From: Anthoceros angustus
Lineage: Eukaryota > Streptophyta > Anthocerotopsida > Anthocerotales > Anthocerotaceae
NCBI GenBank assembly: GCA_010909165.1
Contig: MU008158.1
Coordinates: forward strand, 645,478 to 709,477
DNA length: 64,000 nucleotides
Reading direction: 5' to 3'
Below the pieces are notes generated by a model. That model was not told where the DNA came from. It saw only the letters and a program-made list of their open reading frames with translations, and made no database searches. This document shows, one piece after another, positions 1 through 11,945 of the stretch (positions within the stretch are counted from its first letter, which is position 1; each line of letters begins with the position of its first letter). The translations under genes and the position numbers were made by a program.

Positions 1-752
1 CTTTGCCATTACAGAGGAATTTCGTGCCGTGAGCCAACAGTCTGGTAGAGAGGAAGTCGCGTGGTGGAGTGCTTGGTGGAGGACTCCGCAAGTGCCTAAA
101 CGAGTTGCTCCCTTGTGAATGGTTGCTGTGAAATTGCTTTGCTTTGTGTGGCAAATGCCCAGAGAACTCGGCTTGAGACTACAGTGAAAGACTGGAGGCT
201 CGCCGTGGTGTCAAACTCATAGCAACCGCCCAAGGAAGAACTTGGTGGAGGCCGACCCTGTGCAGCTGTAAGGGAGTCAAACCAAGAAGCCCGAATCGAG
301 GTTAGAATAGGAGGAAGAGGATGAGGAGATGAGAAGATGAGTAGAGGATTAGAGGTGTAGGTGTTAGTGGAAGGCCACAGTGCAGCCTAAGGGACGAATC
401 CCAAATGCAAGTAAAAGAGCGCCCCCGAGTGGAGAAGAGTGGTCTTAGAAGTAGGGACGAAATCGTGTGGACTGGGGGTCCTCGGCGCCGTGATAGGCTC
501 CTCGCCGAAGGTGGACCTGCAATCGCGTTTGTAGGTCGAGGATTGGCGATTTTTCGAGCAAAGGCAAGCGGTGCACCAGAGAGGGAGAGAGGGGCGCCTT
601 GCTTGTTTAGAAGGTCGAAGTTGTGTCTCGCAGTAGCGACTGCACACAACTTTCACACACACAAGTCTCATGGGACGAAACCCAACGACGCACTGGGATA
701 AGTGTGGCCGCTATAGTGGGAGGACCTGAGTGCCCGGGTCTTCCCTACCACA
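1..752 (+). repeat. Gypsy-type LTR, copy A (left end outside window)
   Basis: This stretch matches the reverse complement of about 28022-28790 along its whole length. It also matches 11089-11640 and 52845-54100. Its right edge reads CCCTACCACA, equivalent to the CA-ending LTR terminus of the other copies, so the LTR runs left to right here. The TATA-box side lies before position 1. No primer-binding site follows; the next sequence is the 3' end of a minus-strand coiled-coil ORF. Short frames inside it are not genes. It could be a solo LTR or the LTR of a defective element. Confidence 0.72.
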
Positions 753-769
753 ACCACCGGGCGAGTGTG

Positions 770-3092
770 GTCGCACCGCCAGTGGGCAGATCATCGGATA
801 GGTGGTCACCCACCGTGGTAGGTTGACCCCTGTGAGGGTGGGCTGTCCCTCCTGCTCTCCTCCGCGCCATCTTCCACCCTTGGCCACGGCCGCCTCCTCA
901 TCTCCTCGACTCCTGATTCCTGAGTCCATTTCTCACCGATGGCCTCATCAAAATTGAGGCCTCGGCTGCACTGCTGCAAAGACCTTTGCCATCATCATGA
1001 GGACCCAATGTCCTCCTCTGGCCAAACGCAAGATCTCATTGTTGGCCTTCAAAATCTATTGTGAGGTGAGCCCCCAAGCTATGATATTGCATTTGGAGAT
1101 CATCAACTCCGTGGGCCACTCTCCATCTTCACACCTACCTTGTAGGCGTCCTTGAGGTGGTCAATTCCCCCACCTTGACATGGAGGGTACATTTTCCTCC
1201 CTCACTTCCCTTGGGCCATCTTTGCCTCAAGGGCATAGTCCGCCCAAAATCTCGCTTTCTCACCACCATTCATGCACCACCTTCTTGTGCGCTCCTCCTC
1301 TTGGAACCTCCTTTGTTCCACTCGGCCAGCCGCTTGGCAAGTCTCTCCTTCTCCACTTGCCACCACTCTCGCCCAATTCTGCCACGATCTTGAGCTTTAG
1401 CTCCAGCTTCTCTTCCAAATTGAACCGATCCTTCGCACCTCTTCCATGTCCCGGATCTTGATGGCTTGGGTAGCCATCACTGCTCTCGCGTCCAATTGTT
1501 GGACCGCTACCTTCTCCTTCCGAGAGCCTCCGCTTTTGCCCTTTCTTGCTCTAATTGGGCAAAATGCTCCTCCGCCTGCCTCCAAGAATGCCGTTGCCCG
1601 AATGGCTCTTTCTTCGACAACCTTCCCTCGGACTTTCTCCGCCGCTCATCCATGAGGTCGTGTTGAGCTTCTCTGCCTTTCCAATTGCTTGGCTGCTCAT
1701 CGGACTCCATGGCCTCCAATTGCCATTTGGTCCCCGCCTCCTCCGGCCATGTCTTGAGGCTTTCACTTCCTCTTGGCATGCCCACAAGGAGGCTGCTCCC
1801 TAGCCCCTTCAAATCCACACGGCCGAGTGCTTCACAAGCACCCAAAGAATCTCCTAGGGGTCCTAATTCCCCTCCTTCTTTGCTGGAAATTTCCTCCGCT
1901 GGACCATCGGCGCGGTCCCTCACCGCCGCTCCATCCGCCTCCTCCCTGCGGGAGAGGTGGCCTCGCCCCACGGCCGCTTCTTCTCCTTTCCCTTCCCACC
2001 TCCGTGAGGCCCGCCTAGGGGTGCTCACCATGTGGGGGCCCCTCCGGTAGTCCGCCTACCTACCATGGTAGGTCGATCTACCACGAGTCCGCCCACCCCT
2101 TGGTAGCGCCTCTCACCGGGGTCATGGGTGCCTCCCTCTAGGCACAAATGAGATGGTGGGACTCCCCACCCTTGGGGGTCACACCCTCCCGTGGTAGTCC
2201 TCCTCTCATAGACTACCACCGCCTTCTCGGCCGCCTCGCTCCTCTCCCTCTTGCTCTGGGGGAAAGATTCCCACCCCGCAACCTTGTTGCCTCACATCCT
2301 TCTCCCTCTTCCTAGCATGCTTGTGGAGGTCCGCCCCACCCTTTCTTCCTCAATGCAAAGGCAAAGGCCTTTCCAAGCGGTTGGAGATGGATTATCTCAA
2401 GGATGCCAAGCATCTTCCAACTCCTTGCTTGTGAGAAGCCCTCCGCTTTCCCACAAATGCACCAAATAGGTGCATGGCAAGGCCCTTCCTCATCCACCGA
2501 ATTTGGCTTGAGGAGCTTTCTATGGTGGATGTAGGCCTCATACATGATGGTCCCCAACTGCTTGGCTCCCATGGAAATCTTCCACAAAAATTGGAGGAAG
2601 TTGCTGAAATAAGAAGTTGGTAATTCACCAACCCCAACACAATCTTGCAAAGAGCCTCCACTCTCCTTGATGCTCTCGCTTTCCAGCCATTCTTGGCGTC
2701 CTACCTCCATCCATCATGTCAAGGAACTCTGCGAATTCGAGAGGCCCTCTTCCTCCATTCGACCTTTCGAGGAGAGCACCGAGCTCTCCTCCTCTCCCAT
2801 ACACTGCCTAATGCTTGACGGCCCAAATGGGATCCTCGAGCATTCCTTCGAAGCTCGATTGATGGAGGTTGATGAAACACTCCTCAATCAATTCCAAATT
2901 GGTGTAGGCCCATTGGCCATACACCCATCCCAATTGGATGTTATCTTCCGCCACGAATCCACTAAATCGGGGTTGAGCTGCAAAACACGTGAATTGGGGC
3001 ATTAGCTCTCCCCTCGGCGGCCTGCCGCCTTCTTCTTCTTCCTCCTCGAGGAAGAACCCTGTGCTCCTTCCCTTGCTTTTCCATCGAGGCAT
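770..3092 (-). pseudogene. Coiled-coil gag-like protein, copy A (degenerate)
   Basis: The minus strand carries a frameshifted copy of a protein also present at 29770-30104/39925-41700, 12483-13110 and 63044-64000. The start at 3092 (MPRWKSKGR) is shared with copies C and D. It is followed by an acidic run and a block with EDNIQLGWVYGQWAY at about 2910-2950. A second block with NFLQFLWKI lies near 2590, MVVYERRTTTGG near 2219, and a Glu/Arg/Lys-rich coiled coil at about 2030-1400. The family looks like an extra or gag-like protein of plant LTR retrotransposons; that assignment is inferred from its repeat context. No catalytic motif is visible. Confidence 0.6.
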
Positions 3093-3720
3093 GGTGCTTG
3101 GCTCTCCGCTTCAAAAGGAAGGAAATTACTTCCCAAGGAGAGCTTAAAATTCACACTCTCACCTCTTCCTTGGTGGTAGCACGCCTCAGACACGCGGCCC
3201 GGTTGAATCTTCCAGCCGCCAATTCCTCTGTCTGCGCCGGTGAAGTCCCCTTCCGCTTGACCTTCTCACCCCACACGCGCGCCTATTCCGCCTAAGCTGG
3301 CTCGCCCCTTTGCCAGCGGCTCCTCAGCCCGAGCTCAAAACCCACGCCCTGATGTGGATGCCTCCTTCCGCCTCCACCACGCTATGGGGTCTCTTTCGCT
3401 GCCTCCTTTGGCGATGAAATGATGGCGATGGCATTCTCCTTCCTCTTCTCCTCTCCTTACGCCCAACTCATGGCCGGCGGAGGAGGAGCTAAAGCACTTT
3501 GCCCTCCTTAGATGTCCGCCACCCGAGGCCTCAGAACCCTAGATTGGGTTTCATTTCCTAACCCTATTTTTCTATTTCCTACCCTATGCATATCCCCTAA
3601 TAATTATGTGGATATCTCCCCCACCGTGGTAGCTCACCTAGTCCACCACATGGTAGTCTCCTTTTCACTAATGTGGTGGCACTACTACGCCACCCTACCG
3701 CCTTTCTGACCATCTTCAAC
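3093..3720 (-). other. Leader region of coiled-coil element copy A
   Basis: No gene is seen. Part of the segment (3530-3620) resembles, on the opposite strand, 11700-11870 and 62000-62170, which lie upstream of the coiled-coil ORF in copies C and D. It is therefore probably the untranslated leader of copy A. It contains a CACCGTGGTAG motif at about 3622-3632. Confidence 0.45.
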
Positions 3721-5279
3721 ACCGCTAACAGGTTCAAGCTTCCGATTCTCGAATGTCAACTGGGTGCATCATACTACGCCCTCGAGCTTGCATTCGTCTG
3801 CTGCCATTGAATCTGGACGGCAAGGTGGATTCTAATTTTCTGCAATGGCTTTCACCTCACCGCTCCATTGATTGTGTACCCGGAACTCGTAACGCAATTT
3901 TGGCTCCTCAATGGGTCACAGCCATATCCTCGCACATCCCGAGAGGGTCCGCCAGATCGGGAAATTTCTGCAACAACGGAGAGCGACTCGTGAGCTACAT
4001 CAAGGAAGGTGATGCACGTAGTCCCACGCTTCTACCCGCACGGCCCGGAAACGAAGGTTTGGAATGGATTGCCTTCCACACCATGCAGACCAAGTCAGCT
4101 CTAGCCAATTTGATGCTTCCACCATTATCAGGCCGACCCACCATTATCCGGTCACCTAACGCCTCCCCGAACTCGCCCCTGCTCGTGCCTTCATGAGGTT
4201 CCCAGACATCCGCTACAGAACATCCCTTGAGGAAGAGTGACATCCGCCCCTCCGTAATGCTTTTTTGGGTTTGATTTCCTAAATTCTCGGTGCCGTGATT
4301 TAGCACTCACCGTGTGTGCGTGAAGCCTTCGCATGAGCGCCAAGATCATCGTCATTTCGCGCCCGCTTGATTGGATATCACCATGAGATTGTAGCAGCTG
4401 CCCATGTTGAGATGACCTCAAGCTTGCTTGAGCTTGTGCGCTTGGAAGTTGAGAGCGAATGCTGAAGCGAATGATGGTTCTAGAGGTTTGCCAGGTCACC
4501 GGTTCTGAGTGTCCATCCTTTACATAACCACGTATACATCTGTTCCTTATGACTGTTTCAATAAAATTTTATGTAGAAGGCCGAGTCTTCGATCATCTTC
4601 CCATACATGAACCGCTCCGCAACAACGATGACCACCAAAATGTGCCGCCTTGTCCAGGCCGCTGGTAGGTTGAAGCCATGTTTCTGCTCGTGATGTCCGG
4701 GTGGGAGCCACACGGTGCAGCGACGTGAGGCGGGTCACCGGAGCCCAAGACCCGCCCATGGCGATGGCTGCCTCAAGCACGCAACGCACTAACTTCCCTG
4801 CAATGATGCCCCAGCCTTAAAATCTGTGTGTGTACAGAGCTCTTCTTCCCAGCCATGGCAACAACTTGTAGGTCTTATCCTCTCTCCGCTGTCGTGATTT
4901 GGTTTCCTTGGGCCCACAGTGCGGTACTAGAAAGAGAAAGAGAGTGTCTGGATAGCAATGCCGTACCAGACTTGCCATCGCCTCCAAGTCGACGCGTCTC
5001 GGCCCCACTCGCCCTCACGCCTGTGGAACACGACGCCGGGCGCATGACGCCCAGAATCTGCTTCGGCCTAACGCCTCGTGCTCGGCCGTGACGCCCTCCG
5101 CTCCCTAACTACAACAACCCCATTGCTCGGTTTCCCAGGCCCAACCGACGAAGTTCCCACATGCATTTTTATCCTCCTGGGGCTCCTTTCATCGTTGATT
5201 TCGGTTTGAGTAGGCGGTGACCCATGAGAATAATCCCTAGTTCGAGCGCTTGTTGAGATTCGCACACCTCCATGCCCTC
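3721..5279. other. Unassigned intergenic or decayed repeat DNA
   Basis: About 1.5 kb without a recognisable gene, RNA or repeat boundary. Frames up to about 147 residues occur on both strands, but none shows a domain or a copy elsewhere in the window that I can recognise. Confidence 0.4.
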
Positions 5280-6240
5280 TTGGGTGATTTCCCATGAATC
5301 CACCTCCTCTCTTGCAAGTCTTCTTCAAACTTGTCCCGAAGGCATCTCCTTCCTTGCCCTCTAGCATCCACCTCCTAGGGCCTTCTCCTCGCGCCCCATG
5401 GCGCTCGGCTTGGCCACCAAGTGTGGGCGCCTTCCTCTCGCTCAAAAGCATCTCATGTCCATGGTTGCCTTTGCCAACGCTGGTGGCCTCCACTTGCAGC
5501 CCTTGACTGCTCACCCTTGAGGAGCATTCCAGCCTCCTCCTCGCCATGCGCCCATCCTATTTCGGATTTCAGTCCTCACAGCCTTTTCCTCGCACAACGC
5601 CCCTTCTTGCTCATTTGGCCTCTCTGTGGCACAAGATGGCGTGATCCATCTACTCCATGGCTTCTCCCCGCCTCTGCACGCCTTCCTCAGCCCGTCTGCA
5701 TGCTCCTCCTAATCGACTGATTTCTCCATTCCCGCTGGTCTAGCCTCTAGGTCCACTCGCCCCATGGCGACCTCCTCGCCTTGTTGCACCTCCATGGTCT
5801 TGAGTGATTCCCGCCTCCCTTGCAAGTCTTCAAACTTGTCAGGCATCCTCCTGCCCTCAGCGTCCACCTCCCTAGGGCCTTCTCCTCGCCCCATGGCGCT
5901 GGCTTCCCAAGTGTGGTCTTCCTTCGCTCAAAGCTCATGTCCGCTTTGCGCCTTTGCCAACGTGTGGCCTCCACTTGCAGCCCTCCCGACGCTCACCCTT
6001 GAGGAGCATTCCAGCCTCCTCCTCGCGCCATGCTGGCGATCCATCTCTCTCAGATTGTCCTGCAGCCTTTTCCTCGCACAACGCCCTTCTTGCTCATTTG
6101 GCCTCTCTGCAACAAGACTTGCTGATCAATTCTAGGCCGTCTACAACATGCTCACGTCCTCCTTCGACCTGGCCGCTGGCAACCAACTCCTCGTCAGAAA
6201 TCGGCCATCGTGGCCTCAAGTCGCTTCGCTCCAGAGAAAT
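5280..6240 (-). repeat. Pair of ~360-bp direct repeats, also present at 58.9-59.4 kb
   Basis: Unit 1 (about 5290-5650) and unit 2 (about 5810-6130) share long blocks such as GTGGCCTCCACTTGCAGCCC and GAGGAGCATTCCAGCCTCCT. They lie about 500 bp apart. A third copy including the left flank is at 58860-59390, and a weaker one near 58090. On the minus strand the units read as Arg/Glu/Gly-rich peptide. They lie just downstream (minus strand) of the gypsy RNase H domain and may be part of that element family. No catalytic motif is seen. Confidence 0.65.
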
Positions 6241-6244
6241 GAAA

Positions 6245-6740
6245 TCAGATTCGATGTTGTTTCCGGCCTAGTCTCCACGTAGTCAAATTGCAGAATACCC
6301 ATCCGGCAATCCTTCCCGACAACCGCTTGTTGACAAGATACTTCAACGCAAAATGGTCAACATGAAACCTTGCAAGCAAGCGATAGTGTCTAAACTTCTT
6401 ACAGAGTAAATGATACCAAGACCCTCCCTCGTGGTTGAGTAGTTCTTCAGATCCGTGAGCCGTCACCAAGAAAAATCGGATGATCCTGTTTCTTCTCGCC
6501 TTCCGCTTAAGACGGTCCCAATGGCATACACATCCACGATACATGAACGCTTCTCTGGCGGTTGTAACGTTGGTGCGCTCACCAAAAAGCCTCGCCTTGC
6601 ATTGGTCCATTCGGGTGTATCCTTCTTGGTCAATTGTGTCAACAAGGCGCCTTCTTGGCGAAATCCTTGATGAACCTCCTGACCTACCAGTCCTACAAAA
6701 GCTCGCACTCTCACCGCTTGGGTCCCATCTCAATAATCGT
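6245..6740 (-). pseudogene. Gypsy-1 RNase H domain
   Basis: Read from 6733 downward, the frame ends with a typical gypsy RNase H tail: KKFRHYRLLARFHVDHFALK, then KYLVNKRLSGRIAGW. These correspond to the conserved 'tD H ... L.YL.nk....GR..RW' region. Upstream in the same frame 'ITTAREAF'-like sequence marks the catalytic Glu block in degraded form. The enzyme would remove the RNA strand during reverse transcription. The domain is cut by indels and cannot be functional as read. Confidence 0.72.
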
Positions 6741-7330
6741 TTTCTCCTTATCTACCGCAATCTGTGAGACTCGATGTGCAAGCAAAAAATGCCCTCCGTC
6801 ATGCCAAAATAACACTTCCCGGATGAAGTTTCATGTTCGACTCGACTTCTCAAAACATTGCCTCAAATGGTCTAGATGTCTCCTCCCAAACACGCAAATC
6901 ATCCAGAATACCTCCATGAACTTTCTCGAAAATCTGAATATCGCTCACCACTGGAAAGTGGCGGGCATTGCACAACCCGAAAGGGAGCTTGAATAAGTAA
7001 GCCCCCAACCGCCAGAACGTTGTCTTGTCCTCGATCCTCCTTCCGAAAAATTTGATTGTACCTTAATACCCGCCCAAGAAATCAGACATCTCATGTCCGG
7101 CCATCCGTGTCCAAAGACACCGTCCATGAAAGGTAAAGGGTGATGATCCTTCTTCGCTTCATTGAGCTTCCCGAAATCTTGACACCCGAACCTTTCCCTG
7201 GTACAATCACGATGTACACCCACTCACCGTGAGCACCGGATAAATTACCCCACCTTATTGGTCGAGCTGATCCTTAACAACCATGGAATACTTGGGATTC
7301 ATGTATTGCTTGATCCTCACCGAGTGTTGC
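6740..7330 (-). pseudogene. Gypsy-1 reverse transcriptase
   Basis: From about 7330 downward the translation begins with VRIKQYMNPKYSM, resembling the gypsy RT entry block. At 7223-6945 a frame contains DFGKLNEAKKDHHPLPF, matching the family's 'DFRKLN..TKKD.YPLPF' block. It ends in SGCAMPATFQW, equivalent to 'FGLCNAPATFQ'. The FxDDF catalytic segment follows at about 6900 in another frame. At least three frameshifts are needed to link the blocks, so this is a pseudogene. Confidence 0.75.
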
Positions 7331-7672
7331 CCTCCTTCAAGTCGATTCGATGTATCCCGCCTTCCTAGATTCCCGCCATGTCAAGAATCTTGAAGGCAAA
7401 CACATCGACATACTCCCTAAGCACCCTACGAAACTCTTCTTTCTACCTGCCTCTAGATACCTAGAAACCTTTACCCCTTGGTGGGTTCTAACCTAAGTTT
7501 CACCTGGGCCGGGGTCTACATAATGCCTCCCAACACACCGCACTAGTTCCGCATCCTCCTCGTGAAAATCACGATCATAGGCCCACCTCTCCAAAAGGCT
7601 ACTCCTTCTCTATGTGCCTCGTCTTCTGACTCTTCTGCGACATCCTCTACATGTAAGCAGGAATACACCAAA

Positions 7673-8146
7673 TCACTTTATTTCGGTGACCTCGACTGAA
7701 GGTCCCCGGTAAGCTTGGTCACTGCCCGAGGAGCTTACCCCCGTGCTACCTGAGGTGTACCCATCAGACTGGAGCGCAGAGTCCCCCTCATAAGGAGCCT
7801 TGCTCCATGACACAAAAGCGACCTCAGCAGGCCCTATCCTATTGGACTTAAACGTGATGCCGCTTCGACCAAAATCAAAGACACATGCAGTACCATACAA
7901 CCAAGGTCTGCCTATCAAAACCTTGTAGCCTAAATACATGGCCGTCAGATAACAATGTAAGTAAGATGGAAGGTGAGACCCCAAATCACGCTTGGTACGC
8001 TTCAACACTCCCAATGGCTTCCTTCTTGTTTGCCTACCATCCGCAAAATACCTTGCCGTGGAAACTTTCGTAAACCCTAAGTTGATGAGCTGCTCCTCCG
8101 TCATCGTTGACTCGATCCCGAATCCAATGGGCACATTGGGCACCAA
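7673..8146 (-). pseudogene. Gypsy-1 aspartic protease (retropepsin)
   Basis: The frame carries MTEEQLINLGF and, about 60 residues later, YKVLIGRPWLYG. This pair is typical of plant gypsy retropepsins (nvMtee.l..lGl ... LLGRPWL). The catalytic D-S-G-S is present at 8124-8113 but in another frame from the downstream domain, so a single indel near 8110 separates the active site from its fold. The protease would process the Gag-Pol polyprotein. Confidence 0.75.
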
Positions 8147-8967
8147 GCATCCCGCAATTTCAACCTCAATCTCGGTGCCCCTAAATCAACAAGTTCCGAC
8201 CACACACTTCCACCGCCGCTTCTCGCCTAACCGCCTCGGGATTCCCTCGACAGCTTCCTTCACAATTTTAAGGGATCTCTTGACCACCGCTACAATCAGT
8301 CGACCACACCATATTAAGCAATGTAAGGGCCAAATAAACGGGAGATCTTATCCCATGGTTTTCTCCGCTTGCGTTCTCGGCATCAGCCCACTGCCGACCT
8401 CATTGGTAACTCCCCGAATCCATGGTCCCTTCCTCACTGGTGGGACCTATACCCGCATGGATTAACGATTGCCCGCACCTTCTTCTTCGTATGCCGGGTG
8501 AGTTTACTCACCTCCTCCAAAGATTGCCGCCACTGCTGTCGACATCGGGAGGGAAGGCGTCCGCTCCTCCCTTCCTCGGCCCTTCTTCGCCCGCCTACCA
8601 ATACCGCCTGCACCATCAGGGTGCCGACCAATGGGAATCTGCCTCCTGCTTCTGCGCTAGGGTGGGCCTGCCCTTTCTCCTCCTTTCAAGGCCGACGCCT
8701 CGCATCTCGGGATCGGCCAAGGTGAGGCCCCTCACCTCCTCCTCTTTACAATCGGATCATGCTCATATTCCGCCCACCTTTAGCACACAGTGCGTGCGTG
8801 GGGGTCACCTAATCGTGGTTTCGTGGCTGGTCGCCGCCACAGTTCGTGAACCGACCATCGTGGCCGGTGGGATCACTCGCCACACCCCCCGATCTTATAC
8901 CCCATACTTCCCACCTTGCATGCACTGACAAGGGCACACATAACAACCTAATTATCGAGGTTACCGG

Positions 8968-9018
8968 GCAATCATTCGAGTAGTGACCCCGGTGTCCATG
9001 GTAATTATAACAGCAACA
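8968..9018 (-). pseudogene. Gypsy-1 gag zinc knuckle (degenerate CCHC)
   Basis: The minus-strand frame reads CYNYHGHRGHYSNDC, close to the CX2CX4HX4C nucleocapsid knuckle. The second Cys is Tyr and the spacing is one residue long, which fits one small indel. It lies between gag and protease, as expected for Gag-Pol order. Confidence 0.6.
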
Positions 9019-10772
9019 TCTTGTGGGATGGCCATCGGCCTTTGTGATGAATCCGGCGATGTCCATAGTCTGGCGATGTTGGTGGCGATGTTGATCCCAT
9101 ACCTTGAGAGGAATCGGTGTAAGGTTGTGTAGGCTCGCCCTGGATTGAGATTGGGGTGGCCGACTTCCAGTGTTTGCTTGCCAGGACCGTAAGCTTCATC
9201 CACATACTGTAGCTCCTGCATGACTCAGCATGTCCACATGGCTTAAAGCGATGTTCACGGCGTGTGGCAGCGCTAATACATTCCACCTGTTGGTGTGCCC
9301 TGTTTGATGACAAATGACTGAGGTGAGCAGTATACCAGCTATCTTGCCGGTTGCAGTGAGGGAGATCTCCATGGAGCTTGATTCTTCAAGCCTTGACTTC
9401 TAGCTTTCAGGTCAATCTCTTGGTTAAAGCTCCACTTGTCTTGTCGACAAAGAATCCCGCCTCCATCATGGCAAACGCGTTCTCCTTCTCCATCCGGGGC
9501 AACCGTTTTCCCTTTCCTCTCCTTCTCTCTAGCACTGCTTCACTCTTCTCTAGCACGGCTCCGCCTTCTTTCACCTTTCTTGGACCGAGTCCTTCTTCAT
9601 TCGCCACTTTCTGTAGGGCCTTTTTCTCACGATTCCTCGTCGTCCGATGTGGAGCTTTCTTGAGTCTCCGTCTCACTTCTCGATGAGGATGAAGGCGACG
9701 AGCTGAGGAGGTGAGGAAGACGAGGAGCTCGATCGCCTCGATCCTTTCCTCTTTCTTATGACTTTGCCTCTTCTTCCTCCTTCCTCAACTCGGCAGATTC
9801 CATTCCTCGCCACCCAATTCGGAGGCCCCGCCAACGCCTTAGTCCCACGCCCTGTAGTGTACCCATTTTTCGGACAATCCGCCACAAACCAATCCACGCT
9901 TGCTCTTGGAGTACCTGCAGGTGGGTGGATCCCCCCCTCGTACACTTCTAACTCGATCCGATATCCATAGAACCTTCCACATAATCGAATAGGATTCTCT
10001 CTTTCCTGGAGGGTCCTGGCCAGAGTATGGTGCGAATCTCACTTCGAACCATTCAAGAAGGTCCTTGAGAGCTTCCCAACTCCATGCCACCGTGGTGCGA
10101 CTCATACCATTGTTGGCGGCATGCCCTCTCAAAGAGTCCAGAAAGATGCGCAATGACCCACGACTCCATCTTCCAAATTAGGCGTGGAGACATGCTCAAA
10201 GTTCTCACAAACGCGCTATCTCCTTCTTCTCGCCAAATTTGACGATCACATGCATCAGGAGTCAGCCCTCCTCCGCCGCTCCACCTATGTTGCTCGTCCT
10301 TTACCGTTCCGCTACTCGTGCTTCTTCCTCGGTGGACCTGTAGAAATCGATCGGGGCCTGGGTGTTGAAATTCAACAGAGAGAAGCCCCTCGTGTGGTCC
10401 GTCCCCAAAAGATTGAGCGAGTGATACGATCGAGGCTCGTACCAAATCCTCCACCAGCCCGAAACTCCTCACCTCGATGACCACTGGCCGCCGGCTACCG
10501 AGGGTTGATGGATTCACCGTCACGAAGGTCCAAAGTGGAAATTCCGCGACGATCGTGGAGTGCGGGTCGCGCTCGCGGGAGGATGTCTCCTCCTCACTCC
10601 TCGACACCAACACTTCCTCCACAGCCTCCTTCCTCTTGCTATCAGTGAGCTCCACCCTTTCTTCTTCCGATTCGTCCGTCCGTTGACCACCGTCGCCTCC
10701 TTGGTGCGTCGCGGAAGGGATGGCCTTCCTTTCGACGCTCTGCTCAGCCCCCGACGGTGACGACAGCAGCAA
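9019..10772 (-). pseudogene. Gypsy-1 gag (capsid) region
   Basis: A 239-residue minus-strand frame starts at 10772. Its N-terminal half is charged (DESEEERVELTDSKRKEAVE). Near its end and in the overlapping frame 10153-9839 are the hallmarks of the retrotransposon Gag domain: a QWYESHHGG block followed by TVAWSWEALKDLLEWFEVRF, resembling the 'W..l...F...F' consensus. A related gag is at 59500-60200. From 9700 to 9020 the frame dissolves into charged low-complexity peptide. Confidence 0.68.
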
Positions 10773-11068
10773 TTTCTTCTCTCAAACGATTCCTCCGTGA
10801 AGCTCGCAGGTCTCTCGCAGTGACAGGTGGGGGCGACCTTCCATGTTCCTCTTATGGGGTCTTCCCCTTACCAACATCTGCAAGCATCCTCATGTCCTCC
10901 AACCCACATTTGTTAAGAAGGAAGCAACCCACACCCTTTAGTGTCTCATCCGTTCACCCCTATGACAACTAGAGGGCGTGAAGCCCCTTCTTTACAACAT
11001 ATGGACACTTCTCAGTCCTTTCTCAAGCATTCATACTAGCAAGGAAACCACAAACTTCAAACTTTCAA

Positions 11069-11088
11069 GAATAAGTCTCGCGCCAAAA
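11069..11088 (-). other. Probable primer-binding site of gypsy-1
   Basis: Immediately inside the LTR end (CCCTCCCACA on the minus strand) the sequence reads TTTTGGCGCGAGACTTATTC. Many plant gypsy elements have a TGGCGC-type PBS at this spot. The match fixes the LTR orientation as minus. The exact tRNA primer is not determined. Confidence 0.55.
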
Positions 11089-11880
11089 TGTGGGAGGGAA
11101 AACCCCGGGGCTTCCGAGGCTTCCCTTCCGCCACACTTATCCCAGCCGTCAGACGCTGGGTTTCGGCCCCATGAGACTCGTGGTGAAAGTTTGAGGTCTT
11201 GTGGATAACCGATCACACCGCAGTGACACACTTCTCACCTTCTAAACAAGCAAGCCTCCTCTACTCTCCTCTTACAGAAATGCCGTGACCGGCATTGCTT
11301 CCTCGAAAATCGCCAATTCTCAACCTACAACGACACGACACAATTGCAAGTCCCGCTAGTGCAGGAGCCCACTGGGCGCCAAGGACCTCCGATCCGGTCA
11401 ACGCAATTTTGTCCCTTAATTCTAAGACCAATCTTCCACTCGAGGGAGCGCCTTTACTTGTGATTTGGGATTCATTCCCTTAGGCCTCGCCTGTGGCCTT
11501 CCACTAACGCCTACACTTCTAATCCTCTACTCATCTTCTCATCCTCTTCCTCCTATTCTAACCTCGCCATTTATCATGTCGCCCTTTACCAAGACAATCA
11601 ACGTCCTCCACCAAGAAGTTCTTCCTGGGCGGCTTCTATGAGTTGACACGCATACGAGAACCTCCAGACCAAGGCGTATCATGTACGATTTGTAGATCTC
11701 GCTTATAAAGGGAATTAGAATAGGGGAATATCCACTATATATGCCCACCAATAGGGGAATAAATATATGGAGTAATTAGAAAGCGATTAATTAGGGATAG
11801 CGAGCAGAATAGGAAAATAGGCAGTTTAGATAGGATTAGGATTTCGGAATGATGAACCAAATCTAGGGTGGTGCAGCCTC
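11089..11880 (-). repeat. Gypsy LTR, copy C (5' LTR of gypsy-1)
   Basis: The region 11089-11640 is homologous to 1-752 (inverted) and to 28022-28600. On the minus strand it ends with CCCTCCCACA beside a TTTTGGCGC PBS. A TATA-like CTTTATAAGC lies at 11710-11701, giving a transcript directed into gypsy-1. The upstream (U3) edge is not certain. Sequence shared with 62000-62170 continues to about 11880. Confidence 0.68.
11701..11710 (-). promoter_or_regulatory. TATA-like box in LTR copy C
   Basis: CTTTATAAGC on the minus strand, about 610 bp upstream of the LTR end. Comparable boxes occur in LTR copies B (28860-28851) and E (about 54202-54194), supporting the same transcription direction. Confidence 0.45.
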
Positions 11881-11945
11881 CACGTGGCAGTCATCCAAAG
11901 AGGGCAAAGTGCAGTTTTGGGCAGTGCTCCCTCCACTTCGCGAAG

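Larger units (their letters stand above)
6245..11088 (-). mobile_element. Ty3/gypsy retrotransposon gypsy-1 (internal region, decayed)
   Basis: The minus strand shows in order: PBS-like sequence beside an LTR (11088-11069), gag (10772-9839), degenerate zinc knuckle (9018-8968), retropepsin (8146-7673), RT (7330-6740) and RNase H (6740-6245). RT before RNase H with no integrase upstream is the gypsy order. The integrase is not found and appears lost or replaced by the 5.3-6.2 kb repeats. Every domain is frameshifted. Its 5' LTR is 11089-about 11880. Confidence 0.8.
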
